The translations under genes and the position numbers were made by a program. Below the pieces are notes generated by a model. It was not told the origin of the DNA. It saw only the letters and a list, made by a program, of their open reading frames with translations, and ran no database searches. Shown one piece after another: positions 20,744 through 32,500 of a DNA stretch of 64,000 bases. Positions within the stretch are counted from its first letter, which is position 1. Every line of letters begins with the position of its first letter. Origin of the DNA: Ciona savignyi. Lineage: Eukaryota; Chordata; Ascidiacea; Phlebobranchia; Cionidae. The DNA is taken from positions 3,511,477 through 3,575,476 of the forward strand of contig CH003412.1 of the NCBI GenBank assembly GCA_000149265.1. Reading direction: 5' to 3'.

Positions 20744-23700
20744 ATGTTCTTCAAAAAACGGAAACGATTAGTCCTATTCCTTATTATCTGTTTGTTAGTT
20801 CTGGTTAAGCTTGGTAAGAGAATTCCATACCACAAGCTCCCTGAACGGCAGCTTTTAACAACAGACAAGCTAAGGGTCACATCAGCATCTGATCATATTC
20901 AAGAATCCTGGACCAAAAACAATGTACAAAGGCTTGCAACGAATTGGGATGTATCACAAAAGAACGACCGTAACAAGAAAGTCATAAAAACGACAAAAAT
21001 AACATGTCCTTTCGAAGTTAAAGAGTTCGTGGAGGAAATTCCAAAAATAAATTTACGTCAAGATCGGTTCTTAGCTGTGGCAGTTGCAAACGGACCAAAC
21101 AATCAATTGTCATGTCTACGAGATGCAATATTCCTCTGCATCATGCTTAATAGGACGTTAGTACTTCCAACTATGATTAAACATCGATCTGACAGGTAGG
21201 ACTGAGATCGTTTGGGCCAGCAAGATTAACTATTTTCTATATGCTTTACGCTGCACAACATTATATGCTATTTATGCTAATTATTAATAATTACTTAAAA
21301 CTATTTCTCTTATATACTAGTTTATATCTGACCGGAGGCTACAACTTTCCTTGCTTAAACGTAGATATGTAAAAATCCCTTGCTTAAGCGTAAGAATCTT
21401 GTTTGTATTTATTTCTGTGCAGTGCTTGCAAGTGGAAATGTGCAAATCCCTCTATAATATACAAATTTTTCCCAGTTAAATTAGCCTATCACTGTGTTTT
21501 ATGGGTATTTTCTCCAATGGTCAAGGGCACACAGACATCCATTTAATGGATTCATTTAATAGGCGCCTGTTACACGTTTTATCCTGCTGTATAGAGTTAA
21601 TACTACACTATGGGAAACACTCTGTTTAATTTATGCTCAGGCAAGAAAAGCTTGGGAACCACATAAGTATAGCACACCGTGTGGATCTTGTCTCTCTCGG
21701 TCGTCTTATTTCTTTCGTCACGCTGGAACAGTTCTACCAATCATGTGGTGGAAGGGTTGATGACGTATTTCGTGTCAAGTTGATTGCACCGACCAAATAC
21801 AAGAAATACGAAAAACTGTTAAACTCGTCAATTCTAGAATTTCATGATGGAAATCCCGAAAAGGTATATTGATAGTCATAAAACAACATTGCCTATTTTA
21901 GTTTTGAATGTACCTTTTTAACTTAATACTGTATGTGGTTCGGACGTCCTGTTCATTAAGTTTAACAGCCGATTTTTTTCATTTTACACCTGGGTCAGAT
22001 TAATAAAAGATTTCCGGTGGCTTGTATGTGTTATTGTAACATTATCTAGGTTATTTTTTTCATTCCCTCTGGCAACCTTTGACTATTTTATCTTTACGGT
22101 AATTTACCATATTAGCTGACAAAATTAATTGGAAACACGCTATAATAGGCCTATTGTTTATAAATTTATATTACATTTGCAAGCACAGAGATGGCTCTGT
22201 CGTAAAGCCAAGATTCCCGCGAAATGTCAATTTGACAGCAAATGAAAGTTTTAAATACGTTGCCACAAAGGAAGAAGTTTTGAAGTATTATTCAAGTGAG
22301 GTAACATTTATTATTTTTATTAAAATTAATATGGTAATTATATTTATTGTATTTATCCAACATAGTGGCCTGGCTTCTCATAAATAATATTCAGATTAAA
22401 TTTTAGAGGCAAACCCCGATACTTGTGATGTGTATAATTTAATGACGTATATAGTCGGATAGCCTATATCTAATTAGGTCACAATCAAATCAAGCTTTTT
22501 CGTTTTTATACCTGGCCTCGTTTCAAATCTGTGAAGCGTGTGCACTAGGTTAGTGTTTAAATGTTTAACTGTATATTAGTCATTCAGTCACGTAGTCTTT
22601 CCAATGTTCCGTTTTTACAAGGTCTCGGTTATATAAGCTCTGAAAAGCTCAGACTGTTAGATGACTGGACTTTCAGCCACACGTTTTCGGTTGTAAATAT
22701 GCTATTGTTGGGCAAGTTACTTTGTGAAAGCTACCCAAACGCATTGGGTTAATTAGTTGAACTAAAACAGTAAAAACGTCTCATACATTTATACGTCGTA
22801 ATACCTGCTCTAACCCATTGGTGGAAGCGAGATAATTTAAAAATAAATCATAACCCCATAACCCCGTCTACGTTTTCCTGTCTACGTTTTCCAGGAATCG
22901 ATCGTGTTAACAGTTCGTCCACAAATTTAAAACCAAAATGTATTGAACAGAACCCCTGTGCCCTGTACCCATATGCGTTTAAAAACATGATTATGCGCCA
23001 ACGTATACCGACAGGAGAACCTCCGCAAAGAATAGGTATTTTTTCTCATTTTACCTTATTCTATAAACTGCACTGCCAACGTGTAAACTTTCAACGTTGC
23101 GGTTTAAGTTATTTATATTATTAAAACTAATTATTTCGTAAACTAATGTTTAATGTGACTGTGCAACCAGCTTTAACAATAAAATAGAGAGATAAGTGTT
23201 AGTAATTTTTTTGTACTGTCATTTTCTTTCACTCTCAGATCCTGATCAAATCAACCCCATTGATCTATATTCTGAAATAATACGCCATACGCCGAGTCCC
23301 GTCCACATTAGTAAGATGGCTTCAAACTTTGTTAAAGACGTTATCGAATCAGAAGGATTTATGGCTGTTCATTGGAGATTTGACCGATCAGATTGGATGA
23401 GGAGGTTTAGTATGGTTTAAGTTCAATATTAAACTTAAACTGTTTAATGCCAATTCTCACTCTGTATTTGAAACTATACTCACAAGAGGCAAACTGCCTC
23501 ACAATAAAACAGGCATTCGATTTTACTGACGATACAAAATAACTGTTGCAAGGTATTTTGTTCAGTGGAACACCCAGGGGAATACGTTGTGGTGTGGCTA
23601 TCAAGGAGTTTATGCTTATGTTTGCAGCTTGCTCATGAGTGGTTTTCCCGCTATATTTTTATTCGTACTGTATCAAGAAAATATAAATTTAATTGCTCGT

Positions 23701-24663
23701 TTTATGTTCAAGGTGCTTTGCAAAAGAACCGTGGGCAAAAGATAAACGAATGGTCGCTTGCAAGGAAATTAGTTTGTTTCAACCACAGGATGTCGCACGT
23801 GCTATCATAAAGCAAACTGAAAGGGATAGGAATGTTTTGATCGTTTACATTGCAACACCCCCTACCTTTCTTGACTTTGTGAAAACCATTGCTCAAATAT
23901 TAAGAAAACATGTAAGCGTTTGAAAAGTTGAAAGTCTTTATATAAAAAAATTGTCACTTTAAGACTTGAAAATTCAACATTTTGTATAGACTATTCTTCA
24001 AAATCTTTGTGTATATTATACCTTATACACAGGCCTCTCTTCACGATTTACGGTTGTTGGTTTTACAGTGTAATTTATTATTGATGAATTATTTCCAGAA
24101 ACTGCGTGTATTTGCAAGTACAGACGTAACGAAGTATTTTAAGAAGAATTATTCGTCCTGTGATTGGTTACCACCTAACAGTGATGATATTTTATCTACA
24201 ACAGAAATGGAAATCTGTGCCCGTTCCAAAATCTTTTTATCGTAAGTGAAAACTATTGTTCTTTCCCTAGGTTTGGCGGCCGCGTCCGCTATATTTATTA
24301 ACTTATATCCTTTTTTAATGACGTGTTTTAACGACTGTTCGCTTTGCCGTCTTTTCCCGTTCCTGTATCGTGATTATGTTCTTTTGCCATTTTTAAAAAC
24401 TGGGGGGGGGGAATGAATGAATAAACTAAACTAAAACTAAAGAAATGAGTAAATTGGCACCGAACGAAATAAAACAACAAAAAAAACTCGGATAACTTTA
24501 GTTGGTGCAATCTTCGAAGCGACGTTCGGACTATCATTTCTTTTTCAGGTCCGGCATGTCGACGTGGTCCAAACAAGTTATATTGTCACGCAATGTGGAC
24601 AAGATTCACTACGATATACTTCAGCTGGTGAGGGACGAATATACTACAAAAGCAAAGACTTGA
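20744..24663 (+). CDS. O-fucosyltransferase-like type II membrane protein
   Basis: Nine exons join in phase to 571 residues: 20744-21195, 21641-21863, 22184-22300, 22588-22747, 22895-23035, 23239-23404, 23713-23911, 24099-24241, 24549-24663. The N-terminus MFFKKRKR followed by LVLFLIICLLVLV is a Golgi-type signal anchor. Fucosyltransferase-type motifs are VANGPNNQLSCLRDAIFLC (residues ~112-130; nucleotide-sugar binding loop), MAVHWRFDRSDWMRR (the Hx(R) motif shared by O-FucT and alpha-1,6-type enzymes) and the C-terminal FLSSGMSTWSKQV. It probably transfers fucose from GDP-fucose onto protein in the Golgi or ER; acceptor unknown. It is neither clearly POFUT1 nor POFUT2. The donor after exon 6 (gtttag) is weak, so that junction is the least certain. 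The open frame also begins with an in-frame TTG 6 nt earlier; ATG 20744 is chosen. Confidence 0.8.
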
Positions 24664-24683
24664 TCCAATCAGGTTTGAATGCT

Positions 24684-24980
24684 TAGGATAGGATAGGATA
24701 TTCATGTTTATCCCCGTGAATGGGAAAACCAAGGGGGTTATCACACGGGCAATCGTCAGATCACCTCGCGCCCACCGTCGGGTTACCGGAGCTATTGCAG
24801 TGTGTTGTGTATGATTCACACGTTCCTTCAATTTAGTAGAACCCATTAATTCGCTGGGTCCAGGCAATGTCCGTAAAGTGCCTTGCCCAAGGACACAACC
24901 GACTAGCTAGCGACCAGTTTCGTATCTTCAACCTTTCGATTGAAAGGCGACGTACTTAACCGCTAGGCTAACCGGCCGGA
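24684..24980 (-). repeat. Full-length SINE in the 3' flank of the fucosyltransferase-like gene
   Basis: One of the best copies. On the minus strand it starts ccggccggttagcctagcgg with a perfect A box (tagcctagcgg), then a B box (gattcgaaact-like position), and ends in ggata repeats. Direct repeats aatgctt at 24678-24684 and 24982-24988 are the target-site duplication. It begins about 20 nt after the stop codon. The family may be the composite SINE described in Ciona as Cics-1 (from memory, unverified). Confidence 0.85.
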
Positions 24981-24991
24981 CAATGCTTCTT

Positions 24992-24997
24992 AATAAA
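24992..24997 (+). terminator. Possible polyadenylation signal beyond the SINE
   Basis: aataaa just downstream of the SINE and 329 nt after the stop. If it is used, the SINE is part of the 3' UTR in antisense. Confidence 0.4.
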
Positions 24998-25179
24998 ATA
25001 GTTATTCTAGTACACTCACAAGGCAAAATGTTTATCTGCAGCGATTTTAAACAGGCAGTATCTATTCTGTGTTAATATTTAGTCCACTCTGCCACTTTCT
25101 ATTACTCCGTATGCGTCAAGTTGTGTTATCGTAACCATTGCAAGCTTGTTGTATATGATTTATACCTTGGTATGTTTTA

Positions 25180-25340
25180 GTACTAGTTTAATCAATTGTT
25201 CCGCTGGGTTTAGATGTCATTCGCCAAATGCCTTGTCAAAGGACACAGCAGACATGCAAGCATCTGGCTTTTATAAACAACCTTTTGGCTGACGGCCAAC
25301 GTTCGAACCGGCAGAAGACGAGACATGTTATCCCAACATC
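25180..25340 (-). repeat. Diverged SINE fragment
   Basis: Degenerate copy with gttccgctgggttt, aatgccttgtcaaaggacaca and an ending around aaccttttggctgacggc. Confidence 0.45.
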
Positions 25341-26483
25341 ACGCTAAGGTTGTATGTTCTTACAGGCAAGGCAGTGGATTTCTAATGATAATCGATTGTT
25401 AATGGATGTCACTACACCACACATGAAAACTACTATAATTACGCACTTGTATATATTCCTATTTTTTTAATTCTTGTGTTCGCCACACCGTACAACATTT
25501 ATTCACTGTTTCACCATGTTATAGTCATCGGTCCTATCCCCTTTGCCAGAAATATTGACTACATAAACTGTATATTTTATCAATGTCATTGATTGCTCGG
25601 TTTACGCAGGATGACAATTTTTCACACTTATACCTCGGCCTACTTTACTCGAGGTATGGCTATATAATGCATGTTGTGCAATAAAATAGCAGACCATTGG
25701 TCTACTACTACATATACCCTTTTACCCTGTTAAAAAGTGATGTTACAGATGACTACCTTCTGGCGTGTATGCCCACCTACCTCTACGTAAAATTGAACTA
25801 ACGCAATTTCAAAGAATATAATTCATAAAATACTACAAAATCGCTGAATATCAATGGAATATAACAATTTAAGTACTTGCCACAATATTATTTAAGCAGT
25901 GTTACAGCAGATGTATATTTGTCACAAAATTAGATTGGAAAATAAAAATCTTCATTGGACAATTGAATGAAACAATAAGTTATAAATAAAGCGTGACGTC
26001 CAACAGTAGACTAAAGACGACGAACTACAAGTTGAACATTAACGATATACGTCTGCGTCTCTATGTATATACCGATATAACCAATGTGCACTTGCGCCTA
26101 AATTAAAGTCATAACCAACATTTCTGTTAAGCTTTTTCTCGTGGTTACGTGACATTGTGACCTGTTTCGAGAAGTGAAGCGCCACAACAGGGTTATATGA
26201 AATAAGTTTTTCGTGGTGCAGATCTATAGCTTAAACTCAAAATCAAGCTTTACTGGAAAACTCTCCTTTATCGAGAACCGTGAGAAGTCTCACTTCGCCA
26301 GTTTTCGATTTCGGCGTCGTAAGCATCGTTATCGTGGAAAGTACTTGACGATGAGTAGTTTCTTCGCTGTCTTATCCTGGATGACACGTAGGTTGTGGTT
26401 AATATTAAAAGAATAAAATCGCAGTATTCAGTAAAAACAAACATATTGTCCCATTACCAGTTCTTGGAAATTGTTTTATAGTG
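25341..26483. other. Intergenic, nothing recognised
   Basis: About 1.1 kb between the convergent fucosyltransferase-like and adhesion-GPCR genes. The 67-codon open frame at 26213 has no support. Confidence 0.45.
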
Positions 26484-26489
26484 TTTATT
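26484..26489 (-). terminator. Polyadenylation signal of the adhesion GPCR
   Basis: AATAAA on the minus strand (tttatt on plus), about 20 nt after the stop codon at 26508-26510. Confidence 0.65.
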
Positions 26490-26507
26490 TTGACATTAAA
26501 ATCTGAA

Positions 26508-29500
26508 CTAATAGCTTGACGTTCCCCTCATAAAAATGTCACTTGAGGATTTTGAACCCAGGAGGCTATAAATTATTTTAGATTCTGATAATTCACCTGG
26601 TGCCTGTGGATCTGGTCGACGATGGGATGGCATAAGCTGAAATTCGGCGGGCTTGATTGACCACTGCAGACCGCGTGAATTTTTGTCGAATCACAAAGAG
26701 AAGGAACAAAAAGAGACCTAAAAAAAGGAATTTGAGAGAACCGGAATATATATTGTACGACCAAAGAGTTAAGTGCGCCACCTTTTAGCCAAAAGGTTAC
26801 AGGTACAAAACTGGTCGCTAGCAAGTCGGTTGTGTCCTTGGGCTAGGCACTTAACAAACATTGCCTGAACCCAGCAGATTAATGGGTTCCACTAAATTAA
26901 AGAAACGTGTGAATCATACATATTTGACATATTTAGTAAGCGGGAGATCACCAATATCTTTAAGGTTTGAAGTATTTACTGAAAAGTACTTTTTGTAGCC
27001 GAAAAGGTTGTCAGAATATTTGTAATGAAACACCACGGATTAGCATTAAATACACGAAGCACTTACCCTGCAGCGAGTTAAACACAGTGAATATAATGGA
27101 GAAAGCGAAGCTGACATCACTGTTTGTTCCTGGATCTATTATTCCAAACCCAAATATCCATGTTAAACCGAGGGTCACAAACAATGTTAACGAGAAAACC
27201 ATGTTCTTTACCAGATCTGGTGTTTTACCAGCCTAATGCAAAATTTTTGAGTTATTTACAAAAAAATAAAATGAGTATGATAGCTGAGACCTAATAATTA
27301 AAAAAAAAACTTGAAAAAGTATTTTTAAGGGTGACAAAATTTAATACCTTCTACAGAAAATACTCGTAAAAAGTATAATATTTATAAACTTAACATTTAA
27401 AATCTAATAAAATAATAAACATTAACATTAAAATGTGAGTGCGACTTACCATATGTTGAGGTCTTTTGGCACAGGTTACTTTGTATACCACAAATATATA
27501 AAGAAAAAGGTTGATGCCAAGAGCAATAGCAGCTGGAATGAGGACTGCATACAACACCAAGTCTGGCTGGATGTAGCACCTAGACATGATAAAAAATATG
27601 TTTTGGAACAATAGAACTTAATACACATAGGGGGTGGGCAGTCATAAGGTTGCTGGTTTAACTCTTTCCGTCCCAACTCGCCATATATCGCGAGTTGGTG
27701 GGAAAACATGGTATCCCGCCTGTACATAAATGGGTGCAAATCTAAAAAACGATTTCTCCGCAATGCGTAATGGTAGAGACCTCAGCTATGGCTCATTCGA
27801 TCAAGGAAACCCTATATTTTATTCTCTGTTATTTTCGTGGAAAAATATTTAAAATGCGAGGAGTGATAGCCTTTCTTTTTCAAGGCTTCGCCTCTTATTT
27901 CTATCGATTTTACACGAATTTACAAGTGACTAACTCAGCCAATAGGAGTCGCGTTAACTTGCGGAGAAGCTCTTTTTGTCAAGCAAGTCTTTCTTTACAT
28001 TGTCTGTGAATTTCGTGCCGTTGAGAAAAAAAGGAGAGCGTTGGTGAGGTTTTCGCAGCAGGCGTTTATGCTTCGTGTTCACCAAAGCATGAATCCAGCT
28101 GGGCCTGCTGAGCGCACGATAAAGAAAAAGGCGGCTAGACTAGCTAGTTTCGGTGTGCCCTGCTTTGAAGAATATTGGATATAGTATTTGTGTTTGTTTG
28201 CTTTTGTATGCCCTTTTTACACTTCCTTCACTGTTCTTATTTATACTTTTTACTATTTTAGTTCTACAAAACTAAAAACTTCAATGCGTTTTGGTTCAAT
28301 TTTTCATAATATAGTTAGAATAAAGGAAAATTTCAATTAGGAATAGTAAAAAAACTACTGAAGATACAAATACAGTTCAAATTTTCCTGAGTACAAAAAC
28401 TATTAGACAATCTACATTCCAATTTTCATATCATTTGGGCATACCAATAATTAGTGAGTATTTCGTTTGTCAGTGCACCTCAAAATTTTCAAAGTCGAGC
28501 AGAATTTTCTTTACATAAAAAGTGGTGTTCACTAAAGTTTACATAATATATTCTTTATTGGAGGTAGATTCTAGGTTGGTGCGGTTTGTTTAAAAGAGGG
28601 ATAAATTATCTTTCCAACCATACTAAATATTAAATCATAGCATAAATTTGAGAAAAACTGTGCTAATTTGAAAATGACCAAAAATTGTAAAAAACACTGC
28701 GGGACAGCATGTTTAAATTAATGCATTTGGCCGGGAGTGAAAGAGTTAAAACTACACTTTTCAGCTTTTTAATGTTTGAAAATATACCAATTATTCACTG
28801 ACTACAATTATTGGTTAGTGGGTAAGTGCGTCATTTTTAACCAAAGGGCTGCATATTTGAAACGGTTTTCTAGCTAGTCAGTTGTGTTATGAGCAAATCA
28901 CTTGTGACATTGTCTAAACCCAGTGAATTAAAAGGTTATACAAAAATTAAAGGAACAGCTCAATTAGGCATAGCACAATGCAATAGCTTTGGTAACCTGA
29001 CAATGGGGCGTGAGGTGATGGGATGATTACATATGTAAGAACTCTCCTTTATGCATTGGCTAGGGAATCTGATGCAAGTATTTAACAATGCCCATTGCGT
29101 TTTACCATTCACAGAAAGAAACATGAAAGTACTATCCTATTCTATTACTATAACCAAGAGTAATCTAGTCGGTCGAACAAGTATTACAAAAGAGTATAAA
29201 TGCAGCATAGTATAATATATGTTTGAATTTGTGTCTACCAGTCAAAATAAAAACAACAGATCAGTGGTAAACAAAGAATAGTGAATACAGGATTTATTGA
29301 TTTTTTATCCCATATATTTCCTTTTTTTTGGTTGCAAATTGTCATACATTTGAAAGCATCAGAAAACTGATAAACAGTATAAATATATATCACTTAACAT
29401 AACGGCTTGTGCCCGAGAATATACCATGCTGCCTATTTTAATAATACAACTTACTCTCCATCTGGTCTTTTATACATGTTGAGATTAAATATGGTGGTAA

Positions 29501-32500
29501 AAGTGATCACCAGAGCTGGTACCAACCATCCCCACACATTGGCACCAACCATAAACCATTTTCCAAACAACTTTCTTCGATTTTGAAATGGCTAAAAATG
29601 AATGTAATAATCGTTTACATGAATTTTTTTTTCGAAGTAATAAAAGAGTTTAGCTGGTGTTAACAAAGTCTAAATTAGTTTTAAAAATGTAATAGTAAAA
29701 TAGTAATTTTTAAACTTGAGATTAACAGGTTAGGGTATACAAATTTTTCATTTTATGTACAAATTAGATTCACAAGCTTAAAAACTAGATCTACATGTAA
29801 CCTGCAAATGACATAATGACAAGATTGGGAGACGCACATCTAGCATAGAGCAAATAAAAGTTAACACTTACAAAGAGCACTATAAAGAAGATACTGAATC
29901 CTTCCACCATCATCCATGTGAAAACACTCATCAAGGAGAAGTATATAAGCACCGATATTGCTAGACATGATGTTTCTGATGATGTCACAATCGATTGTTC
30001 GCTCACAATAATAAACACGTCAAGAAGCAAGATGGCAATCGAAAGATTAAGAAGCAAGACCGCAGCTTTTTTCCTGCCCTTGGTTCGAGTTTTTCTGACA
30101 TAAAAATCCTTGTATCATTATATTGGCATGGAAAAAAAGAGGACACATCTTTTTGATCAAGGGTCTATGACCGTCAGTATAAGATAAGTGAGTTCAACAA
30201 ACTAGGTTTTCAATATAATTACTAACTATTTAAATTATTTATATTTACTGAATTAACACAACTGCTGTAATACAATGCCTTGTCCAAAAAACAAAGCAAC
30301 CCAGAAACTCCTAGATGGTGATTGAGCTGTCTGGTCATTACTGCTTCGTATTTAAGTAAAGACCTTACAGTACAATCTATAATGTGATTGTTTAATAAAA
30401 AAAATACAAAAGTTCAACTTACGGAACGAATATAAACACTAGGATAAGTAGAACACAAGAGAAAGCAGATATCGAACAGCCAATCAGGGTAATAATATCG
30501 AGGGTTTTTTCAGTGGTTGGGTCAATGCTTCCTGGCAGCTAAAAAATTTTAAACATTTAAGATCACTTTAAGCGAAGTGTACCTTATGTCTAAAGAAACA
30601 GTCGAATTTGCATTTAAACATTCTAAAAATTATTTTATACATTCTACAGGTTTGGGTTAGTTTATAGTGGTAAGTTGAATCAATGATAAAATACTAGTGA
30701 GATTTCCTGCATGCACATAATACACAGTGTTTCTGCTCCGTATGTCAAAATTATAAATGAATTTTCTAGATAATTTAAATAGGATTGCGTATATTCCTAG
30801 TCTATGAGTATCACAACTAATCTTATGTATGTAGTTATAAAAGAAGAGCTTTATTACAAATAATTTTAATAATTCTTGAATGCTTAAAACACAACTTACA
30901 AACAAGGTGGCGAAATTGGTGAGATGGTCGAAGGTGCACGTCACGCTGGTGTTTGTTACGTTAGTTAATATAGATCCTGCATCCGACCAAGTAAGGGAAT
31001 TTTCATCCCAATACACACACACACTTGTACCGTCTTCTATCATCTGTTTAAAAAAAAATAATCCGATAATTTTTTAGATTTAGGATTTTTTAAATTTGAT
31101 TTCTAGTTTTTTTGTATTTAAAAAGTTTATGAAGATAAAACTTATGAAATTGATTAAGAAAAAAAAGTAAAACCTTACTTATTGAAGCACATTGATTACA
31201 AAATTAAATTATTCAGTATGTAAAGTCAAAATAAGGGATGGGACTTTTTCTGCGTCTATGCAATTACCTTCCTACTTTATAAATGTTGGTAATTTTATTT
31301 AAGGATGAAAAATAAAACAAAACTTAACATGTTTGACCGGATTATGGTCATCTTTTACACAACCAAGTAATGCAGAGATATTAAAAGTGTATTATAGTAT
31401 CTGTGTAGTTTGTTTACATTATTAAAAGACAAACTGGTTGACTTTAAAGCTCACATTACCTCTTTAATTCCAAATTGCATTTCAACAGGGGTTTTTAAGT
31501 CAGTGATTGGGGCAGTTGCATTTACAACAGTAGCTGATAGAATGACATCCGAATTGACTGTTGCATTGTTGTATAGGCTGTATGACTTTACATTGCTTTG
31601 AAACAATTTGGCATCCGGAAAAGCAGTGAAACTAATGCGTCGATCTGTAAATCAACTTCCTAAATTTGTTTTTTATATTTATATTAAAACCAACTTTTCA
31701 AAGGTCCTTAAAATAGTGGTCAGCAACCTTTTGCACTTAACCCTTTGACCACGACGGAACTTTTGCCATTTTTGGCAGTTTTGAGTAAGGTTGCTTTGAC
31801 CTCGTTTACTGCGAATACTGTTGGACTTAGAAAAAAATAATCTATTACAAAGTTGTCCAGTATATAATTTTCTATAAATTGGTGTTTTTATTTTTTTGAT
31901 GACGTCGTAGAATTTGTAATGACGTCATAGTCAATACTTTATACTCTAATTACTGGTTACTGGTAGCTTGTAGAAAATAGTAATGTATTACAAAGTTGTT
32001 CAGAATGACATTTCCTACAAAGTTACGTCTTTTATTTTTTGATGACGTCAACTAAGCGTGATGACGTCACGCATGACTGACAAATAAGGCATTTCATTAT
32101 CAGAATCATGTCGGCCTTGGTCATGCTGGCAGCCTGATCGGCGGTAAATTGTCATATTTCTTCTGAATATCAAATAATAATTCAATAACAAACAAAACAA
32201 AGACGAAAAAATGAATAAATATCAATAGTAATTAAAAAAAGTCATATACACATATGTATACATATATCGTTGAAAGATCGAAAATGACTGGTAAAAGCGA
32301 AAACAAAGATGGGTACTGCTAGTTTTATTCTCACAGCAACTAGTGTAACAATTTTAACTCCCCAGAACACAAAAAAAGCGATGTTATGCTTAAAAGTTTA
32401 ACTAGATACAAAAATTTGGAGCAATATTACTCAAAAATTTTAAATGCAAAGGTTAGGTTTTTATGCGTTATTTCGAAAGATCTATTCAAATGCTTTCCAA

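Noticed and set aside
24684-24980. Functional tRNA gene
   Set aside because: A and B boxes are present, but the sequence recurs many times with the same non-tRNA body and target-site duplications, so it is a SINE.
27770-28009. 79-codon frame in the intron of the adhesion GPCR
   Set aside because: It lies inside the TTAA-flanked element and is not transposase-like.
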